Shown: positions 42,939 through 51,969 of the stretch, in pieces
How positions within the stretch are numbered: position 1 is the first letter of the stretch
How the letters are laid out: every line of letters starts with the position of its first letter
Source of the DNA: GCA-002727615 sp964442655
GTDB lineage: Bacteria > Pseudomonadota > Alphaproteobacteria > TMED109
Assembly: GCA_964442655.1 (NCBI GenBank)
Contig: CAYTZM010000004.1
Coordinates: 67,927 to 131,926 of the forward strand
Length of the DNA: 64,000 nucleotides
Direction of reading: 5' to 3'
The notes under the pieces: model-generated
Seen by the model: the letters and a program-made list of their open reading frames with translations, nothing else
Told to the model about the DNA's origin: nothing
The model's database searches: none
Position numbers and translations under genes: made by a program

Positions 42939-44486
42939 ATGTTAAATCTAGCAGCAACATTAGAATATAGTGCTCAGACTTATCCTGAAAATGTTGCTAT
43001 ATATTTTGCAGATAAAAAAATTTCTTATAATGAATTAAATATTATGTCTAATAGAGTAGCTAATGGATTAATAAATTCTGGAGTGAAATCAGGAGACAGA
43101 ATAGCTTTATGTTGTCCTAATATTCCACAATTTATTTTTGCTTATTATGGAATATTAAAAGCTGGATGTGTTGTTTTACCATTTAATGTTTTATTAAAGT
43201 CTGATGAAATAAAGTTCATATTAGAAAATTCGGAATCTAAAGCTATTATAAGTTTTGAAGGAACAAATGAACTGGACATAGCTGAACAAGTATATGATGC
43301 ATTCAAAGATAGCAAAAATTGTAAAAAAATGTGGCTTATAGAGTCAGAAAAAAAATTTAATAAAAATGACGATAACATCCAAAATTTTTCTACTTTTATA
43401 AATTCTAGTGATAATAATTTTGATACCATACAAATGTCTTCTGAGGATACAGCTATAATTTTATACACTTCTGGTACGACTGGGAAACCTAAAGGAGCAG
43501 AACTTACCCACGCAAATATTTTATTTAATGCATTTATTGCAAAAAATTTAGTGGATATAAATCATACAGATAAAGTTATAATGTCTTTGCCTTTGTTTCA
43601 TGTCTTTGGGCAGATCATTATGATGGTTAATGGTCTTTTATGTGGAGCAAGTTTAATAGTTTTAACACGTTTTGATCCGGTAGAAGTATTGCAAAATATG
43701 GAAAAGTATAAAGCTACGGTATTTGGCGGTGTTCCTACTATGTATTGGGCATTGTTGAATAGTGTTGAGGAGTCAAATGTAAATATTGAGGTAATATCAA
43801 AAAATTTAAGAATATGTGCAGCTGGAGGATCTTCACTTCCTCTTGAAGTTTTGAAAAATTTTGAAGAGCGTTTTAAAGTTCCTATTTTAGAGGGGTATGG
43901 TCTTTCTGAAACTTCTCCAGGCGTAACGTTTAATCATTTAGGTAGAGAAAGAAAACCTGGTTCTGTAGGACAACCTGTGTGGGGTGTAGAAGTAAAAGTT
44001 GTAGATGAAAATGGTAAGGAAGTTAAAGCAAAAGAAACTGGAGAAATAGTAGTGAGAGGACATGCAGTAATGAAAGGTTATTTTAATAATCCTATAGGGA
44101 CTAAGGAAGCTATTAAGAATGGTTGGTTTCATACGGGCGATATAGGTTATTTTGATGATGATAGATACTTATACATTGTTGATAGACTTAAGGATATGAT
44201 AATTAGAGGAGGGTATAATGTTTACCCTAGAGAATTAGAAGAAGTTTTAATTGAACATGCTGATATTTCATTGGTTGCAGTGATAGGTGTTCCTCATGAA
44301 GAATGGGGAGAAGAGATAAAAGCTTGCGTTGTTTTAAAAGAACATGCTTCTTGCACAGAAGAGGATATAAAGAATTTTGCTAAGTCTAAAATCGCAGCTT
44401 ACAAATATCCTAGAATAATTCAATTTTATGAATCTTTGCCTTTGAATGCTACTGGAAAGATTTTAAAAACTGAATTAAGAGGATAA
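42939..44486 (+). CDS. Long-chain acyl-CoA ligase (AMP-forming)
   Basis: The 515-residue adenylate-forming enzyme has the P-loop-like IILYTSGTTGKPKGAELTH (residues about 170-188), the motif ILEGYGLSETSPG near residue 314 and the hinge YIVDRLKDMIIRGGYNVYP near residue 410. The Lys at the C terminus (ATGKILKTELR) is present. The LMNPP-type motif favours aliphatic acids, but chain length is not readable. ispH follows by ten bases. Confidence 0.86.
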   Translation: MLNLAATLEYSAQTYPENVAIYFADKKISYNELNIMSNRVANGLINSGVKSGDRIALCCPNIPQFIFAYYGILKAGCVVLPFNVLLKSDEIKFILENSESKAIISFEGTNELDIAEQVYDAFKDSKNCKKMWLIESEKKFNKNDDNIQNFSTFINSSDNNFDTIQMSSEDTAIILYTSGTTGKPKGAELTHANILFNAFIAKNLVDINHTDKVIMSLPLFHVFGQIIMMVNGLLCGASLIVLTRFDPVEVLQNMEKYKATVFGGVPTMYWALLNSVEESNVNIEVISKNLRICAAGGSSLPLEVLKNFEERFKVPILEGYGLSETSPGVTFNHLGRERKPGSVGQPVWGVEVKVVDENGKEVKAKETGEIVVRGHAVMKGYFNNPIGTKEAIKNGWFHTGDIGYFDDDRYLYIVDRLKDMIIRGGYNVYPRELEEVLIEHADISLVAVIGVPHEEWGEEIKACVVLKEHASCTEEDIKNFAKSKIAAYKYPRIIQFYESLPLNATGKILKTELRG

Positions 44487-44496
44487 TTTTAGTTTT

Positions 44497-45426
44497 ATGA
44501 AACGTATTATTCTAGCGCAACCAAGAGGTTTTTGTGCAGGAGTTCAAAGAGCAGTGGATATAGTTGATAAGTCTATTGAAAAATTTAATTCACCTATATA
44601 TGTCCGACATGAAATAGTACATAATAAGCATGTTGTAGATAATTTAACTAAAAAGGGAGCAGTATTTGTAGACCAAATTTCCGATATCCCTGAGAATTCA
44701 TATACGATTTTTAGTGCTCATGGAGTATCTGATAAAGTAGAAGAAGAAGCACTAAAAAAGAGTTTGGAGATTGTAGACGCTACTTGCCCTTTAGTTAAAA
44801 AAGTACATATAGAAGCACTGAGTTATTACAATAAAGGTTATAAAATAATTTTAGTTGGACATAAAGGTCATCCAGAAGTTGAGGGTACTGCTGGAAGGAT
44901 TCCAGGAGGAGTTGAAGTTATAGAAACTGTTGAACAAATAAAAGATTTAGACTTTAAAAATGAAGAAAAAATTGCTTATGTTACTCAAACAACTTTATCA
45001 GTTGATGATACAAAATATATTATTGAATCTTTGAAGTCTCGTTTTCCAAATATTAAGGGGCCAGATATAAAAGATATTTGTTATGCTACACAAAATAGAC
45101 AAAAAGCTGTTAGAGAATTGGCAACTTATAGTGATATTGTATTAGTTCTAGGCAATGATAATAGTTCTAATAGTATACGATTAGCTGAAATTTCTTCTTT
45201 AACTGGAGTTTCTACATATAGAATAGCGGATAAGCATGAGGTAAATTTGAATTGGTTTAATGATGTTTATACTATTGGCATTACTGCAGGAGCATCTACT
45301 CCTGAGATATTGGTAACAGACTTAATTGATTTTCTTAAAAAACAATATGGAAATACTCTTATTGTTGAAGTTTTGGATGGAACTGAAGAAAAAGTTAATT
45401 TTAAATTGCCGGTTAAGGTGGTTTGA
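44497..45426 (+). CDS. ispH: 4-hydroxy-3-methylbut-2-enyl diphosphate reductase
   Basis: IspH is the last enzyme of the methylerythritol phosphate route. The 309-residue protein has the three cluster Cys: Cys12 in QPRGFCAGVQRAV, Cys about 95 in VDATCPLVKKV, and Cys about 193 in DICYATQNRQ. Other family features are SAHGVSDKV and ASTPEILV. The 3' end is five bases from the convergent dxs end. dxs and ispE are also in the window, ispG and others are not. Confidence 0.96.
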   Translation: MKRIILAQPRGFCAGVQRAVDIVDKSIEKFNSPIYVRHEIVHNKHVVDNLTKKGAVFVDQISDIPENSYTIFSAHGVSDKVEEEALKKSLEIVDATCPLVKKVHIEALSYYNKGYKIILVGHKGHPEVEGTAGRIPGGVEVIETVEQIKDLDFKNEEKIAYVTQTTLSVDDTKYIIESLKSRFPNIKGPDIKDICYATQNRQKAVRELATYSDIVLVLGNDNSSNSIRLAEISSLTGVSTYRIADKHEVNLNWFNDVYTIGITAGASTPEILVTDLIDFLKKQYGNTLIVEVLDGTEEKVNFKLPVKVV

Positions 45427-45431
45427 ATAAC

Positions 45432-47330
45432 TTAATATTTTATTAATTCTTTTATTTTTTTTACAATTGAAATCGAATTCATTTTAGCTTCCTGATACAT
45501 TGATTCAGGATTAGCTTGATTTATAAATTTGTCAGGGAATACTATTGAATAAACTTTTGAAGATTTGTTTAATAAGTTGTTCTCAGTTATGTATTGTAGG
45601 ACGTGAGATCCAAATCCTCCTACTACACCTTCCTCAATAGTAAGAAAAATTTCGTGATTTTTAATTAAATTTTTTATCAAATTTTTATCTAAAGGTTTGC
45701 AGAATCTTGCATCGGCTATTGTAATATCATAGTTATCTCCTTCTAAAATTTTTGCAGCATCTAGAGCTTCATTTAATCTTGCTCCAAAAGATAAAATACA
45801 TATTTTATTTCCTTTTTTTACAATTTTTCCTTTGCCAATTATTAATGGTTTTAAATTATTTTCTATTTTTACACCTATTCCTATTCCTCTAGGGTACCTA
45901 AAAGCAGATGGTCTATCATTTATATAATTTGCAGTAACACACATTTTTTTAAGCTCATTTTCATTTGCAGCAGCCATAAGAACCATTTTGGGTATATTCG
46001 CTAAATACGCTATGTCGAAGGATCCAGCATGTGTAGCGCCATCTGCACCTACTAAGCCTGCCCTATCTATAGCAAATCTTACAGGTAATTCCTGTATTGC
46101 TACATCGTGAATTATTTGATCGTAAGCTCGTTGTAAGAAAGTAGAATATATAGCGGCATATGGTTTCATTCCTTCTGCAGCCATACCTGCAGCAAATGTA
46201 ACTGCATGTTGTTCCGCTATTCCTACATCAAAAAATCTTTTTGGAAATTTTTTTGCAAATATATCTAAGCCTGTTCCAGAGGGCATTGCTGCAGTTATTG
46301 CAACTATTTTCTTATCTTTTTTAGCGAGTTCAGTAAGGGTATTTGCAAAAACTGATGTATAGCTTGGAGGTCCTTTTTTATTTTTATTTTGTGAACCTGT
46401 AACAATATTAAATTTAGAAACGCCATGAAATTTATCAGAACTTTTCTCTGCAGGGGGATAACCGTGCCCTTTATGAGTAACGACGTGCACAAGTACAGGC
46501 CCTTTTTCTTTTTTATCTCTAATGTTTTTAAGTATTGGAATTAAATGGTCAAGGTTATGTCCATCAATAGGTCCTATATAATAAAAACCTAATTCTTCAA
46601 ATAGAGTTCCTCCTGTAACAATACCACGAGCATACTCTTCTGCTCTTTTTGCAGTATTGGCTATGGGTTTTGGAAGTTTTTTTGCAACTTGACTAGCTAC
46701 TTCCCTTAAACTTCTATAAGAAGAAGAGGAAATTAATTTTGATAAATAAGCACTCATTGCTCCGACTGGAGGTGCAATTGACATATCGTTATCATTTAAA
46801 ATTACTATCAGTGGAAGTTTCATAGATCCAGCATTATTCATAGCCTCATAAGCCATTCCAGCAGTCATAGATCCATCACCTATTACTGCTATGCTTCTTC
46901 TATCTTCTTTATTTAAATCTGCGGCAGTTGCCATTCCTAATGCGGCAGAAATAGATGTTGATGCATGAGCTGCTCCAAAAGGGTCATATTCACTTTCAGC
47001 TCTTTTCGTAAATCCTGACAACCCTTTTTTTTGTCTTAAGGATTTCATCCTTTTTCTACGTCCAGTCAATATTTTATGGGGATAGCTTTGATGTCCAACA
47101 TCAAATATTAATCTATCATATGGCGTGTTAAATACATAATGTAGGGCTATAGTAAGTTCAACTACTCCTAATCCAGCACCTAAATGCCCACCAGTTTTAG
47201 AAACAGATTTTATCATTTCGTCTCTTACTTCTTTAACTAGATCTTTTAAAATATTTTGGTCTAGTTTTCTTATATCTGAAGTATTTTCAATATTATCTAG
47301 AATGTAATTAATATTTTTTTTAGTTGTCAT
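45432..47330 (-). CDS. dxs: 1-deoxy-D-xylulose-5-phosphate synthase
   Basis: Dxs condenses pyruvate and glyceraldehyde 3-phosphate to open the methylerythritol phosphate pathway. The 632-residue protein has the TPP motif VIGDGSMTAGMAYEAMNNAG (residues about 150-169), FDVGHQSYPHKILTGRR near residue 78 and the transketolase-like pyrimidine segment DVGIAEQHAVTFAAGMA near residue 368. GADGATHAGSFDIA follows. It is a single minus-strand gene facing ispH. Confidence 0.96.
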   Translation of the reverse strand: MTTKKNINYILDNIENTSDIRKLDQNILKDLVKEVRDEMIKSVSKTGGHLGAGLGVVELTIALHYVFNTPYDRLIFDVGHQSYPHKILTGRRKRMKSLRQKKGLSGFTKRAESEYDPFGAAHASTSISAALGMATAADLNKEDRRSIAVIGDGSMTAGMAYEAMNNAGSMKLPLIVILNDNDMSIAPPVGAMSAYLSKLISSSSYRSLREVASQVAKKLPKPIANTAKRAEEYARGIVTGGTLFEELGFYYIGPIDGHNLDHLIPILKNIRDKKEKGPVLVHVVTHKGHGYPPAEKSSDKFHGVSKFNIVTGSQNKNKKGPPSYTSVFANTLTELAKKDKKIVAITAAMPSGTGLDIFAKKFPKRFFDVGIAEQHAVTFAAGMAAEGMKPYAAIYSTFLQRAYDQIIHDVAIQELPVRFAIDRAGLVGADGATHAGSFDIAYLANIPKMVLMAAANENELKKMCVTANYINDRPSAFRYPRGIGIGVKIENNLKPLIIGKGKIVKKGNKICILSFGARLNEALDAAKILEGDNYDITIADARFCKPLDKNLIKNLIKNHEIFLTIEEGVVGGFGSHVLQYITENNLLNKSSKVYSIVFPDKFINQANPESMYQEAKMNSISIVKKIKELIKY

Positions 47331-47393
47331 ATATAGAAACCATTCATTACTTATAAATTAAGTTTGTAAACATATAATTAGTTGAATAAAGAT

Positions 47394-47993
47394 TTAACTA
47401 TTTTGTATTGCTCTTTCTAAAAATTCAATGCGATCTTGTCCCCAAAAAAGTTCATTATTATATATAAAAGTTGGAGAGCCCCATACATTATTTTTTAAGG
47501 CTTCTTCTGTATTTTTTAAATATTGATTATTAATTTCTGAAGAGTTTACTTCATCTAAAATTAAGTCAGAACTAATATTATTTTGTTTACATATATTTTT
47601 TATTGTTTCATCGTTAGTTATATCTTTTTCATCAGCCCATACAGATTTCATAAATGTAAACGTAATGTCAAAAGGGTCCATATTTTTATTTTGCGCAATA
47701 ATAATAATTTTATGAGAAATAGTAGGGTCAACTGGAAAATATTTAGGCTTAATGGAGTTAGGCATATTTAAAAAATCACTCCATCTTTTTAATTCATTAA
47801 GTCTATTTATTTGAACTGGTAGTGGTCGATCTTTTACATTAAGAGTTCCATTAATAGAAAAAATTTTGGCTAAGTTACAAGGTTTCCAATTAATTTTTAA
47901 ATTATATTTTTCTTGTATTGTTTTTATTCTGGGTGTTGCAAAATAAGCCCAAGGTGAGGAAGTAGCAAAATAATAATCAAGAATTTTTGTCAT
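47394..47993 (-). CDS. DsbA-family 2-hydroxychromene-2-carboxylate isomerase-like protein
   Basis: The 199-residue protein is a kappa-class GST/HCCA isomerase-like thioredoxin-fold protein. The N terminus DYYFATSSPWAYFATPRI has Ser in place of the CxxC of DsbA, as in HCCA isomerases. AEEALKNNVWGSPTFIYNNELFWGQDRIEFLE is the typical end (NNVWGSPTFIYN). Glutathione-dependent isomerase or reductase activity is plausible; naphthalene-type pathway genes are not nearby, so the substrate is unknown. Confidence 0.8.
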   Translation of the reverse strand: MTKILDYYFATSSPWAYFATPRIKTIQEKYNLKINWKPCNLAKIFSINGTLNVKDRPLPVQINRLNELKRWSDFLNMPNSIKPKYFPVDPTISHKIIIIAQNKNMDPFDITFTFMKSVWADEKDITNDETIKNICKQNNISSDLILDEVNSSEINNQYLKNTEEALKNNVWGSPTFIYNNELFWGQDRIEFLERAIQNS

Positions 47994-48011
47994 AGTTATT
48001 TCCCTTATTAA

Positions 48012-49028
48012 TTAGCTTTGTTTATTAAAATATTTTGTATTAACGCAATTAGCTGTTTTAGTACCTTCTAAATGATCTAGACAAGTTTTTAAAGCTTTTT
48101 CTCTTAGAAATATTAGTCCAGTGGGGCTATAGAAAGCAGAATGAGGCGTAAATATAATTCGTGATTTTGCCCAACCTTCATTGAGCCAGGCTTTTACTAA
48201 AGAATGGTTTTTGTTGGGAGGTTCATTAGGAAATACATCTAAACCTATGGCTTGAAGTTTATTATTTTTAAGTGCTGTATATGCATCATCTAGGTTTATT
48301 ATTACACCTCTGGCTGTATTTACAATGGTTAAATTAGGTTTGCATATATTAAATATTTTAGCATCTATTAAGTTCTCAGTTTCTTTATTAGCTAAACAAT
48401 GAATAGAGAGATAATCTATTTCAGAAATAAGTTCTTTTAAGTTATGGTATCTTTCAATATTGAGAGCTTTTTCTTGTCCATCTGGAATATAGGGATCATA
48501 AAATTTTACATTGAATCCAAAAGCTTTGGCTCTAAGTGCAAAAGCTGTGCCTATTCGGCCTAGACCTATAATTCCTATATTTTTATTTACTACTCTGTCT
48601 ATTGTACTTACAGCGCCAAAGTTCCAATTTTTTTTAATGTTTGATTTAAGCATGTCATTATAGGTAGATATACCTCTTGCAAAATTCATTATCATTGCAA
48701 TTGCGTGATCCGCTACTTCATATGTACCGTAGTCTGGCACATTGCTAACTATTATTCCTTTATTTCCAGAGTATTTTATATCTATTAGATCATAACCCAC
48801 GCCTAGTCTTGTTATAATTTTGCATGAAGTAAGTTTATCAATAGCATTTTTGTCTATTTTCATTTTTAGACCTGTAATTAATCCATCAGCATTTTTCCAT
48901 ATATCATTAGGTATTTCTTCTGAATTAGAAGCATTAAATTTAATTAGTTTGCATCTATTTTCAGCTATAGGTCTTTCATATAAAAAATCATCATTTGTCA
49001 AATTATCTGGATATAAAATTGAATACAT
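48012..49028 (-). CDS. D-2-hydroxyacid dehydrogenase family protein
   Basis: The 338-residue NAD(P)-dependent enzyme has the dinucleotide fold motif NIGIIGLGRIGTAFALRAKA near residue 150, and the catalytic Arg in NTARGVIINLDDA, then Glu and His in IFTPHSAFYSPTG. This pattern fits the C-terminal-binding-protein or phosphoglycerate dehydrogenase branch. Substrate is not predictable. It lies 18 bases upstream of the HCCA isomerase-like gene on the same strand. Confidence 0.86.
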   Translation of the reverse strand: MYSILYPDNLTNDDFLYERPIAENRCKLIKFNASNSEEIPNDIWKNADGLITGLKMKIDKNAIDKLTSCKIITRLGVGYDLIDIKYSGNKGIIVSNVPDYGTYEVADHAIAMIMNFARGISTYNDMLKSNIKKNWNFGAVSTIDRVVNKNIGIIGLGRIGTAFALRAKAFGFNVKFYDPYIPDGQEKALNIERYHNLKELISEIDYLSIHCLANKETENLIDAKIFNICKPNLTIVNTARGVIINLDDAYTALKNNKLQAIGLDVFPNEPPNKNHSLVKAWLNEGWAKSRIIFTPHSAFYSPTGLIFLREKALKTCLDHLEGTKTANCVNTKYFNKQS

Positions 49029-49114
49029 TGTAACTCCTTGAAAATTTATTGGACAAAATACTATTTTTAATAATACTTTATCAGATTGGAATTATATCAT
49101 AGGGAGAACTTGAT

Positions 49115-50530
49115 TTGGAAATAGAAATTTTTAAATTATCGGCATTTGAATTGTCTGAAGCTTATAAAGATAAGACTTTATCTCCAGTAGAAGTGACGCA
49201 ATCTATAATAAATAGAATAAATACTATAGATAAAGATATAAATGCCTTTGTTTTTATAGATGAAGAAAAAGCATTAAAGCAAGCTAGAGATTCTGAGTCT
49301 AGATGGAATTCAAATTCACAAAAAAGCCCTATTGATGGTGTGCCAACAGCTATAAAAGATTTGTTATATACTAAAGGGTGGCCCACATTAAGAGGATCTA
49401 AAACTATAGACCCTAATAGGGAATGGAATGATGATGCCCCAGTTACTGCGAGATTAAAAGAAGCTGGTGTAGTTTTATTAGGAAAAACTACTACTCCTGA
49501 ATTTGGACATAGAGGAACAACACAAAGCCCTTTAACGGGTATAACTAGAAATCCTTGGAATCTAGAATGCACTTCAGGAGGCTCTTCCGGGGGGTCTTCG
49601 TCATCGGTAGCTTCTGGAATGGGTCCTTTAGCTATAGGAACGGATGGAGGTGGAAGTGTAAGAATACCGTGTGCTTTTACTGGTTTATTTGGTATTAAAC
49701 CAACTTTTGGTAAAATTCCAGCTTGGCCTTTATCTCCATTTGGAACAATAGCTAATATTGGCCCTATGACTAGAACAGTTAAGGATGGTGCAATGCTTTT
49801 TGCACAAATCAGTAAACCGGATTGGCGAGATTGGCATGCAGATTCTTCAATGAGTAGTAATTTTATAAATAGATTGGGGGAAGGTGTTAAGGGAAAAAAG
49901 ATTGCATATTGCAAAGATTTTGGAATGAGCCAGACTTGGAATGAGAATCGTATAGAAAATGATGTAGCGATGAATGTAGAAAATGCTACTAAGGTTTTAG
50001 AAGGTTTGGGTGCTAATATTGAAGAAATAAATATAACTTGGGCAAGTGACCCTACAAAGGCTTTTCATGTCTTATGGACTTCCGGTGCTGCTTTTTTATC
50101 TAAAGATTTTACTAATGAAGAGAAAGACCTTTTGGACCCTGTATTTAGAAAATTTTGTGATGAAGGAGAAAAACATTCTTTGTTTACTAGATTGGAAGCA
50201 GAATCTTCTAGAGGAGCAAATGGAACAGTAATTAATGAATTATTCCAAAAATTTGATTTAATTGTAGGGCCTACAATGCCAACAGTAGCTTTTAAGGCAG
50301 AGGATTTAGTGCCTGAGGGTTGGGGAGATGATGAGTTTAAATGGACGCCATTTACTTATCCTTTTAATATGACATGTCATCCTGCAGCAACTGTAAATTG
50401 TGGCTTTTCTAAAGGGCTTCCAATTGGTTTTCAGATTATAGCTAAAAAAAATTGTGATGTTGATGCATTCATATGTGCTTCTGCTTTGGAGGAGGCTCTT
50501 TCCTTAGTAAATAAATGGCCTTCTATATAA
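49115..50530 (+). CDS. Amidase-signature family hydrolase
   Basis: The 471-residue protein, from a TTG at 49115, has the amidase signature: Lys in GVPTAIKDLL near residue 79, and the Ser pair in TSGGSSGGSSSSVASGMGPL followed by GTDGGGSVRIPCAFTGLFG. The Ser-cisSer-Lys triad is complete. It could hydrolyse an aliphatic or aromatic amide; glutamyl-tRNA amidotransferase subunit A is unlikely because gatB/gatC are absent. It is followed after 60 bases by the NIPSNAP gene, which may share a transcript. Confidence 0.87.
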   Translation: MEIEIFKLSAFELSEAYKDKTLSPVEVTQSIINRINTIDKDINAFVFIDEEKALKQARDSESRWNSNSQKSPIDGVPTAIKDLLYTKGWPTLRGSKTIDPNREWNDDAPVTARLKEAGVVLLGKTTTPEFGHRGTTQSPLTGITRNPWNLECTSGGSSGGSSSSVASGMGPLAIGTDGGGSVRIPCAFTGLFGIKPTFGKIPAWPLSPFGTIANIGPMTRTVKDGAMLFAQISKPDWRDWHADSSMSSNFINRLGEGVKGKKIAYCKDFGMSQTWNENRIENDVAMNVENATKVLEGLGANIEEINITWASDPTKAFHVLWTSGAAFLSKDFTNEEKDLLDPVFRKFCDEGEKHSLFTRLEAESSRGANGTVINELFQKFDLIVGPTMPTVAFKAEDLVPEGWGDDEFKWTPFTYPFNMTCHPAATVNCGFSKGLPIGFQIIAKKNCDVDAFICASALEEALSLVNKWPSI

Positions 50531-50590
50531 ATAGTATTTTTGTTATTATATACTAAAAAGAATTTTAATTATTTATATTGGAGATTATTA

Positions 50591-50914
50591 ATGATTGTAG
50601 AAATGAGAACTTATACTATTCAGCCGGGGACGACCCCAGAATATTTTAAAGTATATGAAACAATGGGAATGGAAGCACAAAAAGAAATTTTAGGGCATAT
50701 GGTAGGGTATTATGCAACGGAAATAGGAGAGCTTAATCAAGTTGTTCATATGTGGGCATATGATAATTTAGAAAGTAGAACTGAAAGAAGAGTTAAATTA
50801 ATGCAAGACTCAAGGTGGCAAAAAATGTTACCAGAATTAAGAAAGTTTATTGTATCACAAAAAACGCAAATACTTATTCCTGCGCCTTTTGTAAAGATTC
50901 CTAAAATAGATTAA
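50591..50914 (+). CDS. NIPSNAP-family protein
   Basis: The start at 50591 has GGAG eight bases upstream and begins MIVEMRTYTIQPGTTPEYF, the family N terminus; the earlier ATG at 50540 adds an unlikely 17 residues. The 107-residue dimeric alpha-beta protein ends RKFIVSQKTQILIPAPFV. NIPSNAP proteins are of unknown enzymatic function, often next to amidase or CoA-pathway genes. The gene meets the convergent apbE end at a three-base gap. Confidence 0.83.
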   Translation: MIVEMRTYTIQPGTTPEYFKVYETMGMEAQKEILGHMVGYYATEIGELNQVVHMWAYDNLESRTERRVKLMQDSRWQKMLPELRKFIVSQKTQILIPAPFVKIPKID

Positions 50915-50917
50915 AAT

Positions 50918-51913
50918 TTATATAGTAGTAATAATTCTTCTATTCCTATTATTGTCAAAAATTTCAAATCCTATATTTAGGTTTTGTGCTATTTTTGTTG
51001 ATTTACTTTCTTCCATTATCAGAAAAGAAGTAGATAATGCATCAGCTTCTGTTGCAGTTTTAGCCGTAATAGTTACTTGTAAATTTTTGTTAGAGCTTAA
51101 ACCATTTTTAGGGTTAAAAATATGATGATGCTTTCCGGATGGACTAAAAGTAGTGCCTAATCCGGCTGAAGTTGCCACTGCCGCATTTTCAAATTCTATT
51201 TCTCCAATTCCATTGGTGTGCTCTGGATTAGAAAGTAGTAGTTTCCATTTTCTATTATCTGGATGGTTCCCTATAGCTCTATATTCTCCTAATTGAACTA
51301 GCGTATTATTAATACCATTATTAATAAGTATTTCTGTTACTTTGTCTGTTATATATCCTTGAGCAATTCCATTAAAGGTAGAAGACATTCCTTTTTCTAA
51401 GTAATTTATTTTATTTTCGCTTATTTTTATATTTTCCCAATTAATTAATTGTAATACATTATTTATCTCTTTTTGTGTAGGTTCAGAGTTTTTAGATAAA
51501 AAAGATTTATTATATAAATTCCATAATGGCTGAACAGTTACATCAAAACATCCTTCTGTTAGTGCTGAATAATTTTTAGATAAATTAAATAAATTTAATA
51601 ATTCTATGTCAGGATTATAAAGTTCACCATTTTTATTCAATAGGGATAATTGAGAGTTATTTTTGTATAATGAAAATAAATTTTCTAAATCAGATATTTT
51701 TTTAACACTATTATTTAAAATATTTTGTGCTTCAAATTTATCATGATGGTATAATGTTATTTCTGAAGGAGCGCCTAGTGCAATTCCTTGCCATGTAACT
51801 TTATGCATAGGTTTATTATTTTTATTTATTAATATTCCACCTATCATTGCTCCAATTGATGATAAGCCTAGAATTTTTATAAATCTTCTTCTAGTAGTTT
51901 TATTAAATTTCAT
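50918..51913 (-). CDS. apbE: FAD:protein FMN transferase (ApbE)
   Basis: ApbE covalently attaches FMN to a Thr or Ser of target proteins in the periplasm. The 331-residue protein starts with a Tat-like signal (TRRRFIKILGLSSIGAM). It has FNGIAQGYITDKVTEIL near residue 185, YRAIGNHPDNRKWKLLL, HHHIFNPKNGLSSNKN near residue 252 and the Mg/FAD motif TATEADALSTSFLIM near residue 290. A target protein is not visible next to it. It lies 57 bases before the RND pump gene, which reads the same way. Confidence 0.9.
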   Translation of the reverse strand: MKFNKTTRRRFIKILGLSSIGAMIGGILINKNNKPMHKVTWQGIALGAPSEITLYHHDKFEAQNILNNSVKKISDLENLFSLYKNNSQLSLLNKNGELYNPDIELLNLFNLSKNYSALTEGCFDVTVQPLWNLYNKSFLSKNSEPTQKEINNVLQLINWENIKISENKINYLEKGMSSTFNGIAQGYITDKVTEILINNGINNTLVQLGEYRAIGNHPDNRKWKLLLSNPEHTNGIGEIEFENAAVATSAGLGTTFSPSGKHHHIFNPKNGLSSNKNLQVTITAKTATEADALSTSFLIMEESKSTKIAQNLNIGFEIFDNNRNRRIITTI

Positions 51914-51969
51914 TTCGTATCCTTTAGATATAGATTCATAATAATAATAATTTATATTTAATCAAATTA

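Noticed and set aside
49162..49914. 250-codon minus-strand frame opposite the amidase gene
   Set aside because: The amidase signature on the other strand is unmistakable; the antisense frame is a by-product of its glycine/serine-rich codons.
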